NCBI GenBank assembly: GCA_000433035.1
Contig: FR890808.1
Location: 1-64,000, forward strand
DNA: 64,000 nucleotides
From: Staphylococcus sp. CAG:324
GTDB lineage: Bacteria; Bacillota_I; Bacilli_A; ML615J-28; CAG-313
Direction: 5' to 3'
Position numbers and translations under genes: made by a program. Positions 43,882 to 51,765 of this stretch are shown here, in pieces. The notes under the pieces are model-generated. The model had not been told where the DNA came from and did not search any database. It saw nothing but the letters and a program-made list of their open reading frames with translations. How positions within the stretch are numbered: position 1 is the first letter of the stretch; every line of letters begins with the position of its first letter.

Positions 43882-44916
43882 TTATCTTTCTCCTTCAAAT
43901 TGTTTCAAAAAGCGAAAATCATTTACATAAAAATTTCTAATATCATCAATATTATGTCTTAACATTGTTAATCTTTCAATACCAGCCCCAAAAGCAAATC
44001 CTTTCCAAACCTTAGGATCATATCCTGCGCCCTCTAAAACATGAGGATGTACCATACCAGCTCCTAAAACTTCAATCCAACCTGTATGTTTACACATTGG
44101 ACAACCCTTTCCCCCACATTTAAAGCAGCTCACATCCACTTCCACACTTGGTTCGGTAAAAGGAAAATAGGATGGTTTAAAACGAATTTTACGATTTTCA
44201 CCGAACATCTTTTTCATAAGTAAACTTAATGTTCCTTTTAAATCTGACATTGTAATATTTTTGTCTACCACCAATCCTTCGAGTTGCATAAATTGATGCG
44301 AATGGGTAGCATCATCATCATCACGTCGATATACTTTACCTGGACAAACTATTTTTACAGGTTTTCCTTGCGCTTCTAGTAATGTCCTTACTTGAACTGG
44401 AGATGTTTGTGTACGCATAAGAAGGTTATCATTTATATAAAAAGAATCTTGCATATCACGAGCAGGATGACCTTTGGGAACATTTAGCATTTCAAAATTA
44501 AATACATCTATTTCAACTTCCGGTCCTTCTGCAATACTATACCCCATACCAGTAAAAATATCTTCTAATTCTTCAATCACCTTATTTAAAGGATGAATAG
44601 AACCCTGTCTAGTTTCATATCCCGGCATTGTCACATCAATTGTTTCAGCTTTTAATTTTTCATTAATTTCAGTTTCTTCAAGTTGAATTTTTTTATTGCA
44701 TAAAGCCTTTTCTATTTGTTGTTTCACGTTATTTGATGCTGCACCAATTCTTTTTTTATCCTCAATTGTTGCATTAGAAAGCGTCTTCATAATTTCAGCC
44801 AGAGGACTTTTTTTACCCGTATAAAACGCTCTTATCTCATTTAATTTAAGAAAAGTTGTGGCATTATCAATTTCTAATAATGCTTGTGTTAAAATTTCAT
44901 CTAATTTAGTATTCAT
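43882..44916 (-). CDS. pheS: Phenylalanine-tRNA ligase alpha subunit
   Basis: PheS holds the class II catalytic site. The 344-residue product has the N-terminal coiled coil, MRTQTSPVQVRTL, FMQLEGLVVDKN (motif 2 region), FPFTEPSVEVDV and the motif 3 sequence GFAFGAGIERLTML. CFKCGGKGCPMCKHTGW is a zinc ribbon insertion seen in some bacterial PheS. GGAGGAATTT precedes the ATG at 44916. Expression is controlled by a Phe T-box upstream. Confidence 0.97.
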   Translation of the reverse strand: MNTKLDEILTQALLEIDNATTFLKLNEIRAFYTGKKSPLAEIMKTLSNATIEDKKRIGAASNNVKQQIEKALCNKKIQLEETEINEKLKAETIDVTMPGYETRQGSIHPLNKVIEELEDIFTGMGYSIAEGPEVEIDVFNFEMLNVPKGHPARDMQDSFYINDNLLMRTQTSPVQVRTLLEAQGKPVKIVCPGKVYRRDDDDATHSHQFMQLEGLVVDKNITMSDLKGTLSLLMKKMFGENRKIRFKPSYFPFTEPSVEVDVSCFKCGGKGCPMCKHTGWIEVLGAGMVHPHVLEGAGYDPKVWKGFAFGAGIERLTMLRHNIDDIRNFYVNDFRFLKQFEGER

Positions 44917-44931
44917 AAATTCCTCCAAAAT

Positions 44932-45172
44932 AAAAAAGTTTCATCCAACAAAGGACGAAACATTCGTGGTACCACCTTTTTTCAAGACAAATTAAAACGA
45001 TTCGTTTTAATCATTATCTCCTCTTATTCTTTAACGCAGAAATACGAGCTTTTTTACAGCCACTCATGGGTGAACTTCAATAATATCTTTTATAGATAAG
45101 TTTTCAGTCTATGACTTATCCTCCCTAAATAAAATTATATTATTTACTCTTCCAATCAAAGATTTTATTATG
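44932..45172 (-). promoter_or_regulatory. T-box leader of pheST (Phe specifier)
   Basis: The conserved T-box GGTGGTACCACG is at 44965-44976 on the minus strand. A terminator with arms GTTTCGTCC / GGATGAAAC (44938-44961) and a T-run follows. A TTC triplet (45072-45074) sits where the specifier is expected, reading GAAGTTCACCC. Uncharged tRNA-Phe should prevent termination and switch pheST on. Confidence 0.92.
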
Positions 45173-45177
45173 TTTAT

Positions 45178-45206
45178 ATTATACTATAATTTATTTAACT
45201 TTGCAA
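45178..45206 (-). promoter_or_regulatory. Promoter of pheST
   Basis: TTGCAA (45201-45206) and TATAAT (45178-45183), 17-bp spacer, minus strand. The -35 overlaps the T-run of the cotD-like terminator. Confidence 0.8.
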
Positions 45207-45231
45207 AAAAAAAGCCTACTTAAATGTAGGC
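45205..45231 (-). terminator. Terminator of the cotD-like gene
   Basis: GCCTAC and GTAGGC flank 6 bases, followed by nine T on the minus strand. Confidence 0.85.
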
Positions 45232-45250
45232 CTATAGCTAAACATTGCTA

Positions 45251-45628
45251 TTATCTTGGAAACATAGAGTTATTAGGTTCGTTAACATGTACTTCACTAC
45301 ATGTATAATTAGGTATAAATTCGTTTTGTGTTACATGATGATGAACCACTTCTGTATGATAATTGTGAACATATGGTTGTTTTGTTACATGATATTGATC
45401 AATTACTTGCTTTGAACAAGTTACAATTGGAGGACAACATTTGTAAGTAGTTGGACATTTTGGTCTTTGGCAACAATTAAAATTAGGTTGTTCTACATTC
45501 ACATTATTGCAACCACATCCACATGTTTGTTGATTATCCATTTGAAAATTTTCATTGTTTTGTTGATTATTAGTCATATTCATACCAGGAAAATTATTAT
45601 TCATAAATGGATTATTAAATCTTTGCAT
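45251..45628 (-). CDS. CotD-like spore coat protein
   Basis: The 125-residue product has an Asn/Gln/Met-rich N-terminus (NNPFMNNNFPGMNMTNNQ), a Cys-rich middle (CGCGC, NCCQRPKCPTTYKCCPPIV) and a His/Tyr-rich tail (YHVTKQPYVHNYHTEVVHHH). This order, especially CPPIV followed by His-rich strands, is the pattern of CotD-family inner coat proteins. It is transcribed alone with AGAGGTGA before the ATG. With SpoIIE it supports sporulation. Low-complexity sequence limits certainty. Confidence 0.75.
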   Translation of the reverse strand: MQRFNNPFMNNNFPGMNMTNNQQNNENFQMDNQQTCGCGCNNVNVEQPNFNCCQRPKCPTTYKCCPPIVTCSKQVIDQYHVTKQPYVHNYHTEVVHHHVTQNEFIPNYTCSEVHVNEPNNSMFPR

Positions 45629-45747
45629 AGCAATTTCACCTCTTTCTATTATAGTATATTTTATTTTATCTTTTTTGTATAGGCTACTTACATCTTTTTT
45701 GTTTTTTTGACAATCAAAATGATTATAATATATTTGAGGTGAAAAAT

Positions 45748-46338
45748 ATGTACTTAACTCCCGTTGTCATTGAACAAACATCACGAGGTGAAAGAAGTTT
45801 TGATATTTATTCAAGACTTTTAAAAGATCGCATTATATTAATTTTTGGAGAAATTAATGATGCAATGAGTGCAAGTGTAATTGCACAATTATTATTTTTG
45901 TCTAGTGTTGATAAAGATAAAGACATTTATCTTTATATCAACTCTCCTGGCGGATCAGTTACGGCTGGCCTTGCTATATATGATACTATGAACTATATAC
46001 CCAACGAATGTGTCACAATAGGAATGGGTATTTGTGCTAGCATGGCTGCTTTTTTGCTTTCTAGTGGCCAAAAAGAGAAACGTTTTGCTTTAAAATATAC
46101 TAAAATTATGATACATCAACCACTTGGTGGAGCTCAAGGGCAAGCTAGTGATATTAAAATTATGGCAGAAGAAATAATTAAAACCAAAAAAATTTTAAAT
46201 ACCATTTTGTCTGAACAAACCAATAAAGATTTATCAGTCATTGAAAAGGATACGGATAGAGATTTTTATATGGATACAAATGAAGCCAAAGAATATGGTT
46301 TAATTGATAACATTCTAGAAAAAAATATTCAATTATAA
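45748..46338 (+). CDS. clpP: ATP-dependent Clp protease proteolytic subunit
   Basis: ClpP is the serine protease chamber used by ClpC/ClpX. The 196-residue product starts MYLTPVVIEQTSRGERSFDI and has the catalytic triad at the usual numbering: Ser98 (GICASMAAF), His123 (MIHQP), Asp172 (DTDRD). ATG at 45748 follows GAGGTG; an upstream GTG overlaps that site. No CtsR box is visible upstream. Spx, a classical ClpXP substrate, is encoded nearby at 48.8-49.2 kb. Confidence 0.97.
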   Translation: MYLTPVVIEQTSRGERSFDIYSRLLKDRIILIFGEINDAMSASVIAQLLFLSSVDKDKDIYLYINSPGGSVTAGLAIYDTMNYIPNECVTIGMGICASMAAFLLSSGQKEKRFALKYTKIMIHQPLGGAQGQASDIKIMAEEIIKTKKILNTILSEQTNKDLSVIEKDTDRDFYMDTNEAKEYGLIDNILEKNIQL

Positions 46339-46353
46339 AAAAGATTTACACTT

Positions 46354-47196
46354 TTAAGGTGTAAACCATTTAGGAGTTGAAATAATTTTAATTATTTTTT
46401 GATTAACGGGATGTTTAAATTCTAAATAATGACTATGAAGATGTAAAATATTATCGTTTGTTTTGTTTCCATATAACTCATCGCCAATAATTGGATGTTC
46501 CATACTTGCAAAATGTAATCTTAATTGATGGGTTTTACCCGTATGAAGGGTTGCTAAAACCTGTGTTTTATCACCACTTCTTTTTAAAACTTTATATGTA
46601 GTCTTACTATTCATAAAATTATGACTTAATTTTCTTTTAATTATGCTTTCTTCATCCTTTTCGATCCCCCCCTCTATTATACCTTCATTTGCTTGAATGA
46701 TACCTTCTACTTCTAAAAGGTATTGTTTTACTATTGGGGTTTGTTTCATTAGGGCTAAAATATATGGATTTTTGGCAATGGCAATGATTCCCGATGTTGC
46801 ATAATCTAATCTACCGATAAAATGAACATTGGCAATAATACCTCTTATTTTATAGTATGACATCACATAATTAGCTAATGACTTATCGTAATGCTTTCTT
46901 GTTGGAATAGAAGCAATATTACTTTCTTTATTGATAATTAAAAAATAAGCATCTTCATATAAAATTTCAAAGTCTTTCTTTATTGATTTAATATTAGGAC
47001 CTTGAACAGAGGCAGGAAAAACAATTTCTAATTTGTCACCTTTAGTTAATTGATACCAATTATCAACCGTCTGATCGTTTACTAAATATTGACCATTCAA
47101 TTTTTTTATTTCTTTTTGAATATTTGAAAAAATACCTATTTTTTTCAAATATTCCTTCAAAATCAAATCTTCATCAACAATATATCTTTTAATCAT
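46354..47196 (-). CDS. RluA-family 23S rRNA pseudouridine synthase (YjbO-like)
   Basis: The 280-residue product has a diverged N-terminal S4-like part and the RluA catalytic domain. FEILYEDAYFLIINKESNIASIP is the first core motif (in pieces: ILYEDAYFLIINKE), HFIGRLDYATSGIIAIAKN carries the catalytic Asp, and TGKTHQLRLHFA is motif III. Position 1 of the usual HRLD is Gly here (GRLD). It lies 3 bases after the alarmone synthetase gene, as yjbO lies near yjbM in Bacillus. It converges with clpP. Confidence 0.9.
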   Translation of the reverse strand: MIKRYIVDEDLILKEYLKKIGIFSNIQKEIKKLNGQYLVNDQTVDNWYQLTKGDKLEIVFPASVQGPNIKSIKKDFEILYEDAYFLIINKESNIASIPTRKHYDKSLANYVMSYYKIRGIIANVHFIGRLDYATSGIIAIAKNPYILALMKQTPIVKQYLLEVEGIIQANEGIIEGGIEKDEESIIKRKLSHNFMNSKTTYKVLKRSGDKTQVLATLHTGKTHQLRLHFASMEHPIIGDELYGNKTNDNILHLHSHYLEFKHPVNQKIIKIISTPKWFTP

Positions 47197-47199
47197 TCT

Positions 47200-47874
47200 T
47201 TACCATTTTTTTAAGTCAAACATTGAAATTTCATTTTCTAATGGATCTTGACTAGAAGTAAATTCCGTTCCTTCTAATTCTTGAATTAACTTATGGATGG
47301 AAGACATTTCTTCATCTAATTTAGATGCGGCAACACTAGCACTCTTTAATCGCTCTTTCAAAGAATCTGGAATTTGTTTTTGATATTTATACTTTAATGA
47401 ATGTTCAATACTAGCCCAAAAATGCATCGCATGAGTTCGAATTTGAAATTCTAAAATTATTGGAACTTGTCCATCAATTGTCTCAACATTATATCTCATT
47501 ATTAAGTGTAATGATCTATATCCACTAGCTTTAATATTTTTAATATAGTCTCTTTCTTCTACTAATTTTACATCTTTTCTGCTTTTTAAAAGATCTGCAA
47601 CTTTATAAACATCTTCAATGTATTTACAAGTAATCCTAACCCCACCAATATCATATACTTCTTTAGAAATATTTTCAAATTTGACATTCATCCTTTTGGC
47701 TTTGTCTAAAATACTATCTGGTGATTTAACTCTACCAGTCACAATTTCAATTGGACAATAACTTCTTCTCAATTGATATTGTTTTTTTATGCCTTCAATT
47801 TTTAAAATGAAACCTTCTACCGCAAGTTCATATGGTTGTAAAAAATGATTCCAATTAAATTCCCTTTTATTCAT
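47200..47874 (-). CDS. relQ: Small alarmone synthetase (RelQ/YjbM type)
   Basis: This single-domain (p)ppGpp synthetase of about 224 residues shows PIEIVTGRVKSPDSILDKAKR, YDIGGVRITCKYIEDVY, RDYIKNIKASGYRSLHLIM and VILEFQIRTHAMHFWASIEHSLKYKYQ, the RelA/SpoT synthetase motifs. There is no HD hydrolase or TGS domain, so it should only make alarmones. ATG at 47874 follows GAGG; an upstream ATG overlaps this site. Its partner downstream is a pseudouridine synthase, and it is divergent from the CYTH gene. Confidence 0.92.
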   Translation of the reverse strand: MNKREFNWNHFLQPYELAVEGFILKIEGIKKQYQLRRSYCPIEIVTGRVKSPDSILDKAKRMNVKFENISKEVYDIGGVRITCKYIEDVYKVADLLKSRKDVKLVEERDYIKNIKASGYRSLHLIMRYNVETIDGQVPIILEFQIRTHAMHFWASIEHSLKYKYQKQIPDSLKERLKSASVAASKLDEEMSSIHKLIQELEGTEFTSSQDPLENEISMFDLKKW

Positions 47875-48025
47875 AAACACCATCCTCTTATTAAAAATAT
47901 TATATCACATTTTTTGTTTTTTCTCAAAGATTTTAATTCATTTAAATTAATTAGTTTTTTAGTTGATATTTTATTTTTTTTATGTATAATAATTTAGTAT
48001 AAAAATTAATAATGAGGTAATATTT

Positions 48026-48601
48026 ATGTCTAAAGAATTAGAAATTGAATTTAAAACATTATTAACCAAAGATGAATATATTAAACTTTGTGAAAAATTC
48101 AAAGATTGCAAAAGAAATCTTCAAATCAACTATTATTTTGACACATCTCGATTCACTCTTAAAGCCTCCGATATAGGTCTTAGAGTTAGAATGCTTGATA
48201 AAGATAAATATATTGTAACTTTGAAAAGAAAAAAAGGATATGTTTTACAAGAAATTAATGAAAATATTAACAAAGAAACTTTTGATCAATTTTTATCAAC
48301 AGGTATTGTACCTGTTGAAGAAATTCAAAAAGATTTAGAGGATGTTATTAAGGGACAATTGTTAGTCAATTATATGTCACTTTCAACCTATCGAATAGGT
48401 TTCCCCTATAAAAAAGGACAACTTGCAATTGATAAGTGTAAATATGTCGATACCGTTGACTATGAACTTGAATATGAAGCAACATCATATGAAGCAGGAA
48501 AACGTGAATTTGTTGAAATTGTTCGTGAATTTGGTATTACATATAAAAAAAGTCAACCCAAGATTAAACGAGCATATGATGCTTTGCGAAAAAAAATATA
48601 A
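48026..48601 (+). CDS. yjbK: CYTH-domain triphosphate tunnel protein (YjbK-like)
   Basis: The 191-residue product is a CYTH domain. It begins with the signature ELEIEFKTLLT (ExExK), and has NYYFDT, GLRVRMLDKDKYIVTLKRKK, LEYEATSYE and a final KSQPKIKRAYDAL. Such tunnel-fold enzymes hydrolyse inorganic triphosphate or related compounds. It sits beside a RelQ-type alarmone synthetase as in the Bacillus yjbK-yjbM region, but here it is divergent from it. Confidence 0.9.
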   Translation: MSKELEIEFKTLLTKDEYIKLCEKFKDCKRNLQINYYFDTSRFTLKASDIGLRVRMLDKDKYIVTLKRKKGYVLQEINENINKETFDQFLSTGIVPVEEIQKDLEDVIKGQLLVNYMSLSTYRIGFPYKKGQLAIDKCKYVDTVDYELEYEATSYEAGKREFVEIVREFGITYKKSQPKIKRAYDALRKKI

Positions 48602-48623
48602 TTATTCATCATTATTCTAACAT

Positions 48624-48673
48624 AAATAAAAACCTATAAAGTTAGTTAAGAAATTCTTAATAAACTTTATAGG
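48624..48673 (-). terminator. Terminator of spx
   Basis: CCTATAAAGTT and AACTTTATAGG (11 bp) enclose a smaller inner stem. TTTTTATTT follows on the minus strand. Confidence 0.75.
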
Positions 48674-48755
48674 CAATTCAAATACAAAATAAAATATATA
48701 ATATAATTATATTAAAGTAATAAACGAAAATAGAGAGATTTTTTCTTTCTATTTT

Positions 48756-49181
48756 TTATTTATTTTTAGAATACTTTATATTTAATGCATCATCACTATC
48801 AAAGCCACTAAAGGCTTCAATATTTCGCAATTCTTTTGGTAAAAAGATTGTTATATCCTCATTATTATAACCAACCTGAAGTTCATTTTCATTTATAATA
48901 ATGGGACGTTTTAATACACTAGGATATTCAATAATAAATTCAACTAACTCTTTAACACTCATACTATCGGGATCTAATTTTTTTTCCTTAAATATTTTAG
49001 ATCTAGTTGATATAATATCTTCAAATCCATTTTCACTATTGGCTAACATCTTAAAGATATCATCTTTGCTAAGTTTTATGCTAAAAATATTTTTTTCAGA
49101 ATATGGTATCTTATATTGATCGAACCATTTTTTTGCTTTACGGCATGATGCGCAACTTGGAGTAGTATATATTTGTATCAC
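48756..49181 (-). CDS. spx: Redox/stress regulator Spx
   Basis: Spx binds the alpha subunit of RNA polymerase and redirects transcription under thiol stress. The 141-residue product aligns from its first residue with Bacillus Spx: MIQIYTTPSCASCRKAKKWF has the redox switch Cys10-x-x-Cys13, then DIISTRSKIF and LKRPIIINENELQVGYNNEDI, including the conserved RPIII block. The start is a GTG at 49181 after GAGGTGA. About 10 extra residues follow the usual C-terminus. It lies between yjbK and the opp operon, as in the Bacillus region. Confidence 0.93.
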   Translation of the reverse strand: MIQIYTTPSCASCRKAKKWFDQYKIPYSEKNIFSIKLSKDDIFKMLANSENGFEDIISTRSKIFKEKKLDPDSMSVKELVEFIIEYPSVLKRPIIINENELQVGYNNEDITIFLPKELRNIEAFSGFDSDDALNIKYSKNK

Positions 49182-49200
49182 TATTGTCACCTCTATTCTA

Positions 49201-49229
49201 ATTATATCATATTTTTATGTCTTTTTCAA
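49201..49229 (-). promoter_or_regulatory. Promoter of spx
   Basis: TTGAAA (49224-49229) and TATAAT (49201-49206), 17-bp spacer, minus strand. Confidence 0.8.
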
Positions 49230-49253
49230 TACTTTTTTAGGATTTTTTTCATT

Positions 49254-50513
49254 TTATTCCAGTTCAATTAGCGTAGGATCTGGTTCAACTTCTTCTCCTT
49301 TAAGTTCCTTTTCATATCTAGCTAATTCATCTTTACTAGCATATACAAAATGTCCTTCTCTAATTTCAGTCATCATCGGTTTATCTTCTGTATATTTTCT
49401 TAATTTAGGATTATAAAAAATTCTTTTTCGATTTTTCTCATAATCCGGATCTGGTAAAGGAACAGCTGATAACAATGATTTAGTATATGGGTGCAATGGA
49501 TGAGCAAAAAGTTCATCTGGTGTTGCAATTTCTACAATTCTACCATAATACATTACCCCAATTCTATCACAGAAAAATTTTACAACTGACAAATTATGAG
49601 CAATAAATAATATTGATAAGCCAATTTCATTCCTAATATCATTCAAAAGATTTATTATTTGAGCTTGAATTGAAACATCTAAGGCACTAATCGGTTCATC
49701 TGCTATAATAAGTTCAGGATTGACTACTAATGCTCTTGCAATTCCAATTCTTTGACGTTGTCCACCACTAAATTCATGAGGATAACGACTTGCATGGTCT
49801 GGTAATAGACCAACTAATTCTAATGCTTCATTCACCTTTTTATTAATATATTCCGGATTTTTAATTCCATTTATATACATTCCCTCAGCAATTATTTCCT
49901 TAACTGTCAGTCTTGGATCCAAAGAATCAATCGGATCTTGAAATATCATTTGCATTTTATCCATCAAGTCTCTTTTCCGCTTATTGATCTCTTTTGACTC
50001 TCTAATGCGTTCATAATTGTAATTGATTTCATTTTTTAGCTGAGCGATTTTTTCACTGCTTTCTTTTTTGACTAACTCAATTTTATTATTAGTAGCAATT
50101 GTCGCATTCGTATCATTTTCTTGTAAAGATAAATCACCCTTCAATTCAGCAATTGCCTCTTCTTCGGCTTTTTTAACTTCATTAATTTTAGAACGTAATT
50201 CTTTTATTTTTATCTTAAAACTACGATTTCCTTGAGAAATCGGCACTCCCTTAAATATAATTGTACCATCTGTAATGTTATATAGTTTTATAATTGATCT
50301 TCCTGTGGTTGTTTTACCACATCCTGATTCGCCAACTAACCCAAAAACTTCACCTTTTTTGACATCAAAGCTAACATTATGAACAGCTTTCACAACTACT
50401 TTGCCTCTACCCCAACCAGATTGGAAGTATTGACGTACATTTTTTAATTCAAGAATAGGTCCATTATATTTTGTTCGTAACACTTGATTTTCCGTTTTTA
50501 ATTCTTTATTCAT
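49254..50513 (-). CDS. oppF: Oligopeptide ABC transporter ATP-binding protein OppF with coiled-coil insertion
   Basis: The 419-residue ATPase has Walker A GESGCGKTT near 61-69, MIFQDPIDSLDPR (Q-loop) near 189, FSGGQRQRIGIARAL, IIADEPISALDVSIQ and HNLSVVKFFCDR. Between the first ABC beta segment (residue about 93) and the Q-loop (about 187) lies an extra charged, helical insert of about 90 residues (SKINEVKKAEEEAIAELKGD, ESSEKIAQLKNEINYNYERI), absent from standard OppF. ATG at 50513 overlaps the oppD stop and follows AGGAGG. The C-terminal oligopeptide-transporter extension (HPYTKSLLSAVPLPDP) is present. Confidence 0.94.
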   Translation of the reverse strand: MNKELKTENQVLRTKYNGPILELKNVRQYFQSGWGRGKVVVKAVHNVSFDVKKGEVFGLVGESGCGKTTTGRSIIKLYNITDGTIIFKGVPISQGNRSFKIKIKELRSKINEVKKAEEEAIAELKGDLSLQENDTNATIATNNKIELVKKESSEKIAQLKNEINYNYERIRESKEINKRKRDLMDKMQMIFQDPIDSLDPRLTVKEIIAEGMYINGIKNPEYINKKVNEALELVGLLPDHASRYPHEFSGGQRQRIGIARALVVNPELIIADEPISALDVSIQAQIINLLNDIRNEIGLSILFIAHNLSVVKFFCDRIGVMYYGRIVEIATPDELFAHPLHPYTKSLLSAVPLPDPDYEKNRKRIFYNPKLRKYTEDKPMMTEIREGHFVYASKDELARYEKELKGEEVEPDPTLIELE

Positions 50514-51765
50514 TTGAACCATCCTCCTGTATATGATGAAGTTTTCTTTGACTTTCGTAGCGATTTTTCAATGGATTTTCAATTTTAGGAGCATCTGGAT
50601 GTAATAACCAGGTTGCAGCATAATGATTATCATTAACTTTAAAAAATGGGGGTTGACGTTCAAAATCTATTTTCATTGCATAATGATTTCTTGCTGCAAA
50701 AGCATCACCTTTAGGTGGATAAATCATATTAGGTGGAGTACCAGGAATTGCTGACAACCTTTTAGAAGTAGCCAAAGATGGCATTGATTCTAGTAAAGCC
50801 CAAGTATATGGATGTCTTGGATCATAAAAAACATCTGAAGCATCACCATATTCTACAATTTTACCAGCATACATTACCGCAATCCGATCTGCCATATTAG
50901 CAACAACGCCTAAATCATGGGTTATAAATATGATCGTTAACTCTTTTTCCTTTTTTAACTTTTTAATTAAATCCAAAATTTGAGCTTGAATTGTAACATC
51001 TAGTGCAGTGGTTGGTTCATCACAAATTAAAATCTCCGGTTCCATCGCAAGTGCTATTGCAATAACAATCCTTTGTCTCATCCCTCCAGAAAATTGAAAT
51101 GGATATTGTTTAAATCTTTTTTCCGGTTGAGGAATTCCAACCTCACCCATTAATTCAATTGCCCGTTTTTTGGCTTCATCTTTCTTTAATCCCTTTTTTA
51201 GCATCAAAGCTTCGGTTAGTTGTTTACCAATTTTCATGATTGGATTTAAACTAGAAAGCGGATCTTGGAAAATCATTCCAATTTTTGAACCTCTTAAAGC
51301 ATAAAAATCTTTTTCCTTACATTTGACTAAATCTTTACCATCATAGTAAATGTGTCCTGCATCAATAATTGAATTACCTGCAAGAATACCCATAATAGCC
51401 CGACTTGTAACAGACTTACCAGAACCTGATTCACCAACGATACATAGTGTCTCACCCTTTTTAAGATCAAAGTTAACTCCTCTTACTGCCCTTACAATCC
51501 CATTAGGTGTTCTAAATGAAATATGTAAATTTTCAACTCTTAAAATTGTATCTTCACTTTGTGTAGAAGGTAAATATTCAGGAATTTCTAACTCAGTATC
51601 CGGATTAGGAAATTTTTCTTGTAAAGTTTTTTTTGTAAAAATTTTTTTCAAATTTTCTTTCAATTTTTGTCCTTTACTATTGGTATTTACATCTTCGTCA
51701 TTAACCAATTCAAAGTCATTTTGAATATTTTCTTCAACAGTATACTTTTTATTGTCTTTATCCAT
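50506..51765 (-). CDS. oppD: Oligopeptide ABC transporter ATP-binding protein OppD
   Basis: The 419-residue ATPase drives peptide uptake with OppF. It has Walker A GESGSGKSV near 110, MIFQDPLSSLNPIMKIG, FSGGMRQRIVIAIAL, ILICDEPTTALDVT and HDLGVVANMADR. The C-terminal part HPYTWALLESMPS and IPGTPPNMIYPPKG is family-typical. Conserved Cys residues that often follow are missing. An extra Lys/Glu-rich stretch of about 70 residues precedes the ABC domain. Start and stop overlap both neighbours, so translation is coupled. Confidence 0.95.
   Translation of the reverse strand: MDKDNKKYTVEENIQNDFELVNDEDVNTNSKGQKLKENLKKIFTKKTLQEKFPNPDTELEIPEYLPSTQSEDTILRVENLHISFRTPNGIVRAVRGVNFDLKKGETLCIVGESGSGKSVTSRAIMGILAGNSIIDAGHIYYDGKDLVKCKEKDFYALRGSKIGMIFQDPLSSLNPIMKIGKQLTEALMLKKGLKKDEAKKRAIELMGEVGIPQPEKRFKQYPFQFSGGMRQRIVIAIALAMEPEILICDEPTTALDVTIQAQILDLIKKLKKEKELTIIFITHDLGVVANMADRIAVMYAGKIVEYGDASDVFYDPRHPYTWALLESMPSLATSKRLSAIPGTPPNMIYPPKGDAFAARNHYAMKIDFERQPPFFKVNDNHYAATWLLHPDAPKIENPLKNRYESQRKLHHIQEDGSNE

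Noticed and set aside
45700..45747. CtsR operator upstream of clpP
   Set aside because: TTTTGACAATCAAAA is a small palindrome, not the direct GGTCAAA repeat of CtsR.
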